Below, piece by piece: positions 5,974-12,040 of a stretch of 12,040 nucleotides of DNA (positions are counted from its first letter, which is position 1; each line of letters opens with the position of its first letter). Source of the DNA: Candidatus Nesterenkonia stercoripullorum (lineage in GTDB: Bacteria; Actinomycetota; Actinomycetes; Actinomycetales; Micrococcaceae); contig DXGD01000205.1 of NCBI GenBank assembly GCA_019114115.1, positions 1 to 12,040 of the forward strand. The letters are read 5' to 3'. The translations under genes and the position numbers were made by a program. The notes beneath the pieces are model-generated. The model was not told the DNA's origin. It ran no database searches and saw only the letters and a list, made by a program, of their open reading frames with translations.

Positions 5974-8391
5974 TCAGTGCGAGACGGCTTGCGCCGGCTG
6001 CTCAGCCGAGGCTCCGTCCAGGGCGGCCGTGGCGGGAACCTCAGCGGAGCCTGGCACACCATCGCCAGCCGGCTCGCCCCGGGCCTCCTCCACCGCCCAG
6101 AACACGGCCTCGGGTGTCGCCGGGCTCGCCAAGTCCACTGAATGGCCCTGCGGGCCGAAGGCCCCGGCCGCACGGCGAAGCGCCTCCCGTATGCTGAAAC
6201 CGTGCATCAGCGGAGGCTCCCCGACGGCTTTGGAACCGTAGACGACACCGGACTCCGTGGCCCGCTCGAAGAGGGTGACATTGAGCTCTTCAGGCATCTC
6301 GGAGAAGCTCGGCAGCTTATACGTGCTGGCCGCTTGCGTGGCGACCCTGCCACGGCTCTCCCGGTCGGAGACATCCCAGCGCAGCTCTTCCAGGGTGAGC
6401 CAGCCGGCCCCCTGGACGAAGCCGCCCTCGATCTGCCCGATGTCGATCTGCGGGGAGAGCGAATCGCCGACGTCGTGCAGGATGTCGGTGCGCAGGAACC
6501 GGTACGCGCCGGTGAACCCGTCGACCTCCACCTCACTGACTGAGGCGCCGTAGGCGAAGTACTTGAACGGCTCGCCCTGCATCCGGTTGGCGTCCCAGTG
6601 AAGGCCCGGAGTGCGGTAGTAACCGGCGGCGAAGAGCTGCACGCGCTGGAAGTAGGCGTCCCGGACGACTTCGGAGAAGGTCAGGTCCGTCTCCACGCCG
6701 AGCCCGTGCACCACGCCGTCGGCGAAGCGGACGTCATCGGAGTGCACGCCGAGCTTGCGCGAGGCGACCTCCGCCAGCCGGGAGATGATCTGCTCGCAGG
6801 CGTCCTTCACCGCGCCGCCGTTGAGGTCCGCGCCGGAGCTGGCTGCGGTGGCGGAAGTGTTCGGCACCTTGTCAGTACGCGTCGGAGCAAGCCGCACCTG
6901 CGCCAGCGGCACGCCGAGCGTCGTCGCGGCGACCTGTCGCATCTTGGTGTGCAGGCCCTGGCCCATCTCCGTGCCGCCGTGGTTGATCAGGATCGAGCCG
7001 TCCTTGTACACGTGCACCAGTGCTCCGGCCTGATTGAAGGCGGTGAAGTTGAAGGAGATCCCGAACTTCACCGGCGTCATCGCCAGTCCGCGTTTGAGGT
7101 GCTGATGCGCTGCGTTGAACTGCTCGACGTCCTCTCGTCGGCGGGTTAACTCAGTGCTGGCCCCCAGCTTCTCCCAGATCGCCTCGAGCCGTTCGGCGTG
7201 GCGGACTTCCTGGCCGTACGGCGTCAGCTGCCCGGGCCGATACAGATTACGACGCCGCAGCTCATCGGCCTCGACGCCCAGCAGCGGCGCACACCGGCCC
7301 AGGATGTCCTCGATGATGAGCATGCCCTGCGGGCCGCCGAAACCGCGGAACGCCGTCTGCGAGGTCTTGTTCGTCTTCGCGATCCGGCCCAGCACTTCCA
7401 CATGCGGTATGTGATACGCATTGTCGACATGGCACAGGGCGCGCGAGAGCACAGGCTCCGACAGGTCCAGCGACCATCCGCCGTCGGAGGTGATCGTGGC
7501 GTCAAGGGCCAGCAGCCTGCCGTCGGCGTCGAAGCCCACTTCCCAGGAGGCATGGAAAGGGTGTCGCTTTCCGGTCATCGTGATGTCCTGGGTGCGGGTC
7601 AGCCGCAGCCGGACGGGACGGCCGGTGAGCACGGCTCCCAAAGAGGCGATGGCGGCCAGGCCATGCGGCTGCATCTCCTTGCCGCCGAAGCCACCTCCCA
7701 TGCGCAGGCACTGCACTGTGACCGCGTGGCTGGGCAGGCCCAGGACATGGGCGACGATCTCCTGTGTCTCCGTGGGGTGCTGGGTGGAGCACTGCACGAA
7801 GATCTGCCCGGACTCGTCGGTGTGGGCCAGTGAAGCATGTGTCTCCAGGTAGAAGTGCTCCTGGCCACCGAATTCGAAGCTCCCGCTGAAGCGATGCTCC
7901 GCCTGATCGAGGGCGGTGGCTGCCTCACCGCGGGAGAGCGTGGGCTGGCGGCCCTGGAAGCTCTCCGCGTCGATGGCCTCCTGCAGCGTCACCAGGGAGT
8001 CCAGCGGCTCGTAGCTCACCTGGACGGCTTCTGCGCCCAGCCGCGCGGCTTCGAGGGTGTCGCCGAGGACCCAGCACACAGCGTGGCCGTAGTACATCAC
8101 TTCGGTCGGAATGAGCGGCTCATCGTGCTTCACGCCGGCGTCGTTGACCCCCGGGATGTCGGCGGAGGTGAGCACGCGTTCCACGCCGGCGACCTGAAGT
8201 GCCGCGTCAGTGTCCATGCTCAGCACCCGGGCGTGCGCGTGCGGGGCCTGGACGGGCCAGGCGTGCAATGGCGCGGCATTGCGGAACGGGAGGTCGTCTG
8301 TGTACAGGGCAGTGCCGGTGACATGCTGGACTGCGCTCTCATGGGCGGTATCTGTGCCCACTCCGGTGGACGAGGTCTGGCCGGTGCTCAT
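5974..8391 (-). CDS. xdhB: Xanthine dehydrogenase, molybdopterin-binding subunit
   Basis: This is the large catalytic subunit, about 805 residues, which hydroxylates hypoxanthine and xanthine at the molybdenum centre. Recognisable sites are GGGFGGKE (232-239; E239 corresponds to substrate-binding Glu802 of bovine enzyme), TAFRGFGGPQG (346-356; R349 corresponds to Arg880), GGTEMGQGLHTKM (472-484) and AVGEPPLM (722-729; E725 is the base Glu1261). The Glu/Arg pair argues for purines over aldehydes. I place the start at the ATG at 8391 because it overlaps the xdhA stop (ATGA) and has AGGAGG 6 nt upstream; the open frame continues to 8574 inside xdhA, but that part is not protein-like. The last 36 or so residues form an Ala/Pro/Glu-rich tail beyond the usual family end. 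Confidence 0.95.
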   Translation of the reverse strand: MSTGQTSSTGVGTDTAHESAVQHVTGTALYTDDLPFRNAAPLHAWPVQAPHAHARVLSMDTDAALQVAGVERVLTSADIPGVNDAGVKHDEPLIPTEVMYYGHAVCWVLGDTLEAARLGAEAVQVSYEPLDSLVTLQEAIDAESFQGRQPTLSRGEAATALDQAEHRFSGSFEFGGQEHFYLETHASLAHTDESGQIFVQCSTQHPTETQEIVAHVLGLPSHAVTVQCLRMGGGFGGKEMQPHGLAAIASLGAVLTGRPVRLRLTRTQDITMTGKRHPFHASWEVGFDADGRLLALDATITSDGGWSLDLSEPVLSRALCHVDNAYHIPHVEVLGRIAKTNKTSQTAFRGFGGPQGMLIIEDILGRCAPLLGVEADELRRRNLYRPGQLTPYGQEVRHAERLEAIWEKLGASTELTRRREDVEQFNAAHQHLKRGLAMTPVKFGISFNFTAFNQAGALVHVYKDGSILINHGGTEMGQGLHTKMRQVAATTLGVPLAQVRLAPTRTDKVPNTSATAASSGADLNGGAVKDACEQIISRLAEVASRKLGVHSDDVRFADGVVHGLGVETDLTFSEVVRDAYFQRVQLFAAGYYRTPGLHWDANRMQGEPFKYFAYGASVSEVEVDGFTGAYRFLRTDILHDVGDSLSPQIDIGQIEGGFVQGAGWLTLEELRWDVSDRESRGRVATQAASTYKLPSFSEMPEELNVTLFERATESGVVYGSKAVGEPPLMHGFSIREALRRAAGAFGPQGHSVDLASPATPEAVFWAVEEARGEPAGDGVPGSAEVPATAALDGASAEQPAQAVSH

Positions 8392-9896
8392 CGGGTGCCT
8401 CCTGATGAATGGGTGGCCTGGATTTCGGACTGGTGGCGAGTGCGTTCGAAGAAGCGCATGAAGCTCTGCCGCAGCATCGCGGTGCGGTAGCGGGCGCTGG
8501 CTCTGTGGTCGTCCATGGGGGTGCCTTCCTCGGCCATGAGCTCTGCTGCGGCACGGACGTTCTGCTCGTTCCACGGCTGGGATCGCAGGAACTCTTCGAC
8601 GCGATGAGCGCGCAGCGGCGTGGCCGCCACCCCGCCGAGGCCGATGCGTGCGGCATGGACCTCGTCCTCGCGGATGTCCATCGCGATGCCGATGGCGACG
8701 GAGGAGATATCGTCGAAACGACGCTTGGCGATCTTCTGGAACCCGGTCACGGGCGCCAGTGGCAGGGGGATCCTCACGGCGCGGATGATCTCGCCCTCCG
8801 TGCGGACCGTCTGGCGGTAGCCGGTGAAGTATTCGCTCAGCGGGACGGTGCGGTCCCCCTGCGTGGAGGTGAGGACGAGCGTCGCCTCCAGCGCGAGCAG
8901 CACCGGCGCGGCGTCGCCGATGGGGGAGCCGGTGCCGAGGTTCCCGCCCAGCGTCGCGCTGTTGCGGATGAGCCGGGAGGCGAACTGGGGGAGCAGCTCC
9001 GCCAGCAGCGGCACGGACCCGTCGAGGGCGCGTTCCAGGTCGGTGAGCGGCAGTGCGGCGCCGATCTCCAGGTGCTGGTCGGTCCGTTCCAGGCCGCGCA
9101 GCGCAGAGAGATGATCCATCGCCAGCACCAGACGCGGGCGGGTGTGCCTGATGTTGGATTCGACTCCGAGGTCGGTGGCTCCGGCCATGATCACCGCATC
9201 CGGGTGATCTGCATAGATGCTCAGCAGCTCCTCAAGGCTGCCGGGCCTGCGGAACTCGGAGCTCTCGTGCCGGGAGACAGTAGCGGGGACAGCGGGTGCC
9301 GCGCGAGCGAGGCGCTGCGCGAGAGGATCCTCCGCGGCGGGAGCGCCCAGCGCATAGGCGGCGTCCTTGATGGGGCGATACCCCGTGCAGCGGCAGAGGT
9401 TCCCGCTGAGCGCATGCAGATCGAAGCCGTTGGGCCCGCATTCGTGGTCCGCACCGGAATCCTGGGATTCGTCGTTCTCCGCTGCGGCGGCGCGCTCCGG
9501 CCGGTAGAACTCAGCTGCCATCGAGCAGATGAACCCCGGGGTGCAGTACCCGCACTGGGAACCTGCTCGCTCCACCATCTCGCGTTGCACGGGGTGGAGC
9601 TGCTCCTGACTGCACGCATCTCCGGCAGCGCCGAGGCCCTCGGAGGTCACCAGTTCGTGCCCGTCGAAAGCGGCAGCAGGAGGCAGGCATGCGTTGACGG
9701 AGGTCCAGCGGCTGGCGCTCGCGCCGTCGGGCCTGGCGACCAGGACCGCGCATGCGCCGCACTCGCCCTCGGCGCAGCCCTCTTTCGCGCCGGTCAGGCC
9801 GATGCCGCGCAGCCAATCGAGCAGGTTCGTGTGGACTGGCACATCTGTGACGTGCTTCAGCTGACCGTTGACCGTGATCTGCAATGAATCCTCCAT
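8388..9896 (-). CDS. xdhA: Xanthine dehydrogenase, [2Fe-2S]/FAD subunit
   Basis: This 502-residue subunit carries electrons from the molybdenum site through two [2Fe-2S] clusters to FAD and then to NAD+ or another acceptor. The plant-ferredoxin-type cluster uses C41, C46, C49 and C70 (EGCAEGECGAC). The second cluster uses C115, C118, C168 and C170 (SQCGYCTPGF and GNLCRCTGYRPI). The FAD domain follows from about 213, with MAGATDLGVE (237-246) and IRNSATLGGNLGTGSPIGD (310-328), and a CO-dehydrogenase-flavoprotein C-terminal domain ends it. Having both domains in one chain is the Rhodobacter XdhA architecture. The start ATG has GGGAGAGG a few bases upstream. Unusually, 49 residues separate C118 from C168 (31 in bovine enzyme), owing to an acidic insertion that contains an extra Cys153. 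It overlaps xdhB by 4 nt. Confidence 0.95.
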   Translation of the reverse strand: MEDSLQITVNGQLKHVTDVPVHTNLLDWLRGIGLTGAKEGCAEGECGACAVLVARPDGASASRWTSVNACLPPAAAFDGHELVTSEGLGAAGDACSQEQLHPVQREMVERAGSQCGYCTPGFICSMAAEFYRPERAAAAENDESQDSGADHECGPNGFDLHALSGNLCRCTGYRPIKDAAYALGAPAAEDPLAQRLARAAPAVPATVSRHESSEFRRPGSLEELLSIYADHPDAVIMAGATDLGVESNIRHTRPRLVLAMDHLSALRGLERTDQHLEIGAALPLTDLERALDGSVPLLAELLPQFASRLIRNSATLGGNLGTGSPIGDAAPVLLALEATLVLTSTQGDRTVPLSEYFTGYRQTVRTEGEIIRAVRIPLPLAPVTGFQKIAKRRFDDISSVAIGIAMDIREDEVHAARIGLGGVAATPLRAHRVEEFLRSQPWNEQNVRAAAELMAEEGTPMDDHRASARYRTAMLRQSFMRFFERTRHQSEIQATHSSGGTR

Positions 9897-9933
9897 TGCC
9901 TCTCCCTTGTGTCTGGTCGGCAGCGCCTCACGG

Positions 9934-9968
9934 GCAGAACGCCGCGTGCCTCAGCGGACGCGTTCTGC
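9934..9968 (-). promoter_or_regulatory. Strong bulged hairpin in the probable xdhA leader
   Basis: GCAGAACG (9934-9941) pairs perfectly with CGTTCTGC (9961-9968). Inside it, CCGC (9942-9945) pairs with GCGG (9954-9957), leaving an 8-nt loop and a 3-nt bulge, so 12 base pairs in total. It lies 38-72 nt upstream of the xdhA ATG. No T-tract follows, so it is not an intrinsic terminator. It could be an operator dyad or a structured 5' leader; the sequence does not decide which. Confidence 0.5.
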
Positions 9969-10004
9969 ACTGGAGCAGGGTGCTGCCGGGTATCTCACGT
10001 GTTA

Positions 10005-10033
10005 AGTATCGCGGGTTTGCCCGAGAAGGAGAA
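10005..10033 (-). promoter_or_regulatory. Weak candidate promoter for the xdhABC operon
   Basis: On the minus strand GATACT (10005-10010, four of six to TATAAT) is preceded after 17 nt by TTCTCC (10028-10033, three of six to TTGACA). A start near 9998 would give a leader of about 100 nt containing the 9934-9968 hairpin. GTATC occurs twice in direct orientation (9990-9994 and 10006-10010) flanking CACGTG (9996-10001), which adds symmetry but no firm assignment. Confidence 0.25.
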
Positions 10034-10052
10034 CACTCTTTTGCGCAGAGTG
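10034..10052. promoter_or_regulatory. Perfect 6-bp inverted repeat, candidate operator upstream of xdhA
   Basis: CACTCT, 7 nt, AGAGTG forms a 19-bp dyad immediately upstream of the weak -35 candidate. Its size and place suit binding of a dimeric regulator such as the adjacent IclR protein. A second, imperfect dyad TTCTCC-TGT-GGAAAA lies at 10085-10099. Binding is inferred from symmetry only. Confidence 0.3.
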
Positions 10053-10095
10053 GAGTCTTCCGGCAGTCGCAGCCTTCCAGAGGCTTCTCCTGTGG

Positions 10096-10129
10096 AAAAG
10101 AGCCCCAGCAGGCTGCGCCCGTGAGGGCT
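10096..10129 (-). terminator. Possible weak intrinsic terminator after iclR
   Basis: Downstream of the iclR stop the minus strand has AGCCC (10125-10129) complementary to GGGCT (10101-10105), followed by CTTTT. A shorter alternative is AGCC-6 nt-GGCT next to the same T run. The stem is short, the long form has a 19-nt loop and the T run is only four bases, so efficiency is doubtful. Confidence 0.25.
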
Positions 10130-10135
10130 GAGAGC

Positions 10136-10945
10136 CTACGAGCTCTGCCGCAGGCCCTCGGAGATCTCCCGCGCTGCCCGCTGCAGCATCGGCACCGCGC
10201 GGTCGGCGAACCGCTGATCCACCCGGCTTGTGGGGCCCGAGACCGAGATGGCCAGCGGGGCCGGGGAATCCGGGACGACGACGGCGAAGCAGCGCACCCC
10301 GAGCTCCTGCTCCTGCTCGTCCACTGAGTAGCCTTGGGACCTGATCGTGGCCAGTTCCTCGTCGAGTTGCGCCACTGTGGTGATGCTGTACTCGGTATGC
10401 GCCGGCATACCCGCCGAGCGGACGATGCGATGGACATGATCTGCCTCGAGCTGCGCGAGAATCGCCTTGCCCACGCCGGTGTCATGTGTATGAGCCCGGC
10501 GACCCACTTCAGTGAACATCCTCATCTGATGGGGGGAGGGCACTTGATCCACATAGGTCACCATGTCCCCGTCGAGGGTGGCCACATTCGCACTCTCGCC
10601 CAGCGCGTCCACCAGGGAGCGAAGGTGAGGGCGGACTGCGGCGCCCAGCTGCTTGCTGGCCAGCTCCCCCAGCCTGATCAGCCCAGGGCCGAGGGCGTAT
10701 CCGCGATCAGGAAGCTGCCGGACGACGCCGAGATTCAGCAGCGTCCGCAGCAGCCTGTGGATCGTGGGCATAGGCAGTTCGACGGCGACAGCCAGCTGAC
10801 TCAACGTCGCCTGACCTCCCGAAGCGGCGATGAAGGAGAGGAGGTCGAAGGCCCGTTCGACGGACTGGACCCCTCCTCGGGCAGGCTTCGGTGCTGCTGC
10901 CTGGCTGCCTTCGGCTGGTGGAGCGTCCGCGATGCTGCGGTTCAT
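10136..10945 (-). CDS. IclR family transcriptional regulator
   Basis: This protein of about 269 residues has the IclR layout: a flexible Ala/Pro-rich N-terminus, a winged helix-turn-helix at about 25-85 (GGVQSVERAFDLLSFIA, then LSQLAVAVELPMPTIHRLLRTL) and a GAF-like effector domain from about 100. Family marks in the effector domain are DTGVGKAILA (155-164), ELGVRCFAVVV (214-224) and AISVSGP (232-238). I chose the ATG at 10945 because AGGAAGGT lies about 7 nt upstream; a GTG at 10972 in the same frame has no Shine-Dalgarno. It lies between the purine permease and xdhA on the same strand, so it probably controls permease and xdh transcription in response to a purine or breakdown product. The ligand and the sign of regulation are not visible. 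Confidence 0.92.
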   Translation of the reverse strand: MNRSIADAPPAEGSQAAAPKPARGGVQSVERAFDLLSFIAASGGQATLSQLAVAVELPMPTIHRLLRTLLNLGVVRQLPDRGYALGPGLIRLGELASKQLGAAVRPHLRSLVDALGESANVATLDGDMVTYVDQVPSPHQMRMFTEVGRRAHTHDTGVGKAILAQLEADHVHRIVRSAGMPAHTEYSITTVAQLDEELATIRSQGYSVDEQEQELGVRCFAVVVPDSPAPLAISVSGPTSRVDQRFADRAVPMLQRAAREISEGLRQSS

Positions 10946-10964
10946 AGTCGACCTTCCTGTCTCT

Positions 10965-10980
10965 GCCGTCACTGGACGGT
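10965..10980 (-). promoter_or_regulatory. Small hairpin/dyad in the iclR leader
   Basis: CCGTC (10966-10970), ACTG, GACGG (10975-10979) is a perfect 5-bp inverted repeat, extended by a G-T wobble pair. It lies 20-35 nt upstream of the iclR ATG, just before the Shine-Dalgarno, within the 92-nt gap after the permease gene. No T-tract follows, so it is not a terminator. It could be an autoregulatory operator or a leader hairpin. Confidence 0.3.
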
Positions 10981-11037
10981 GCCATCGAGTCTACTGCTTC
11001 GTACCCTTCGATTTGACGTGCGTCGCATGGTGGGCGA

Positions 11038-12040
11038 TTACTTCTCAGGCGCCCGTGGTTCGTTGCCCCGCGGATCGTCTCCGTCCATGATCATCCGGAT
11101 CTGGGTGGTGTCGGTGACCTCGCCGCTGGCGATGGCCGTGCGGATCTCCTCGACGCGTTCGTCGGGCACCACCGGGATCTCCTCGCCATCGCTGTCGATG
11201 AACTTGCCGTCGATGAAGACATCGCCTTCTTGGAGGTCGTGCAGGTCAGTCGGGGTCAGCACGCGCACCGGCTTCGCCGCGAAGACCGACGGGTTCGGCG
11301 TATTGCCCAGCTTGAGCTCGTTGAACAGGAGGTTCAGGAACACCGCCATGATCGCCGCAGAGGAGATGCCGGAGTGGAAGATCGTCTGGAACCAGTCCGG
11401 GAACGCATCGTAGAAGTCGTCGCGGACCACGGGGAACATCGCGAATGCCAGCGAGGTGGAGACGATGATCAGGTTCATGTTGCCGTCGTAGGAGACGCTG
11501 CGCAGATTGCGGATGCCTGAACCGGCCACTGTCCCGAAGAGCACCATGCCGGCGCCGCCCAGCACGGGCATCGGCACCGCGGCGACGACTTCGCCCAGGA
11601 TCGGCAGCAGGCCGAGAGTCACCATGATCACGCCACCGGCGGCGACGACGAAGCGGCTCTTGACGCCGGTCAGCGCGACGAGCCCGACGTTCTGGGCGAA
11701 GGCGGTCTGGGTGAAGGAGCCGAAGAACGGCGCGAGCGTGGAGGAGAGCATATCGGCACGAAGGCCATCGGCGATGCGGCGGCGATCCACCGGGGTGTCG
11801 ATGATCTCCCCGACTGCGATGATGTCGGCCGAGGTCTCGGTCTTCACCACCAGGACGACGATGAACATGGAGATGATCGCCGCGACGTCGAAGGAGGGGG
11901 CCCCGAAGGCCAGCACCTCGGGCAGGGAGGCCCAGGACGTGCTGCCCAGATCGGAGAAGTCGGTCAGTCCCATCATGGCGCCGGCGATCGTGCCGATGAT
12001 CAGGCCGAGCAGGATGGAGAGCCGGGAGAGCATCGCCGAT
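11038..12040 (-). CDS. NCS2 family purine (xanthine/urate-type) permease, 5' end outside window
   Basis: This is the C-terminal two thirds of a nucleobase:cation symporter-2 protein; the frame is open to the right edge, and by alignment to XanQ roughly 200 N-terminal residues are missing. Counting from the Met at 12033, the NCS2 signature QNVGLVALTGVKSR is at 114-127. TETSADI (65-71) aligns with the TM8 glutamate (XanQ Glu272) and ADMLSS (93-98) with XanQ Asp304; N115 corresponds to Asn325. Several hydrophobic helices follow, ending near 240. Together with the neighbouring xdh and guaD genes, these residues point to uptake of xanthine, guanine or urate; uracil is less likely. After the last helix comes a charged hydrophilic tail of about 90 residues, long for this family. 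The iclR gene follows after 92 nt. Confidence 0.9.
   Translation of the reverse strand, partial: SAMLSRLSILLGLIIGTIAGAMMGLTDFSDLGSTSWASLPEVLAFGAPSFDVAAIISMFIVVLVVKTETSADIIAVGEIIDTPVDRRRIADGLRADMLSSTLAPFFGSFTQTAFAQNVGLVALTGVKSRFVVAAGGVIMVTLGLLPILGEVVAAVPMPVLGGAGMVLFGTVAGSGIRNLRSVSYDGNMNLIIVSTSLAFAMFPVVRDDFYDAFPDWFQTIFHSGISSAAIMAVFLNLLFNELKLGNTPNPSVFAAKPVRVLTPTDLHDLQEGDVFIDGKFIDSDGEEIPVVPDERVEEIRTAIASGEVTDTTQIRMIMDGDDPRGNEPRAPEK

Noticed and set aside
8392..8574. Upstream extension of the xdhB frame
   Set aside because: It lies inside xdhA in another frame, is Arg/His-rich without domain character, and the ATG at 8391 has an ideal Shine-Dalgarno and an ATGA overlap.
8409..9887. A 492-codon open frame on the plus strand, antisense to xdhA
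   Set aside because: It mirrors the high-GC codon bias of xdhA, has no recognisable domain, and xdhA on the other strand carries complete Fe-S and FAD motifs.
1..12040. CRISPR array, tRNA genes, insertion sequences or phage genes
   Set aside because: No regularly spaced repeats, no cloverleaf-like sequence, no transposase or integrase reading frame and no flanking terminal repeats were seen.

Overview
The window is high-GC DNA (roughly two thirds G+C by eye) with dense coding, GTG/ATG starts and purine-rich Shine-Dalgarno sequences. This fits an actinobacterium, and the protein styles suggest Micrococcales or a relative; the genus cannot be fixed from the sequence alone. Eleven protein genes are supported, one of them cut by the right edge. 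I see no tRNA, rRNA, insertion sequence or CRISPR array. No gene-free stretch exceeds 300 bases; the largest gaps are 9897-10135 and 2270-2485.

Left part (1-2269, all minus strand): a two-gene ABC-2 exporter, with ATPase and permease overlapping by ATGA, followed by a small Rossmann-fold NAD(P)-binding protein. Middle (2486-3690, plus strand): an unidentified two-TM membrane protein and a short TetR-type regulator, 11 nt apart and probably co-transcribed from a TAGAAT promoter in the divergent gap.

Right part (3706-12040, all minus strand, about 8.3 kb): a purine salvage/catabolism cluster. In transcription order it holds an NCS2 purine permease (3' part only), an IclR regulator, xdhA (2Fe-2S plus FAD subunit), xdhB (molybdopterin subunit), xdhC (Moco insertion chaperone) and guanine deaminase. 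Together these would import a purine base, deaminate guanine to xanthine and oxidise hypoxanthine/xanthine to urate. No urate-degrading genes lie inside the window. The IclR protein sits between the permease and the enzymes and is the obvious candidate local regulator. The 239-nt gap before xdhA carries several inverted repeats, including a strong bulged hairpin in the probable xdhA leader.

The core is a recognisable pathway, not a new system. Its unusual details are an acidic insertion in the second Fe-S domain of XdhA, low-complexity or charged C-terminal tails on XdhB and the permease, and the dyad-rich control region upstream of xdhA.
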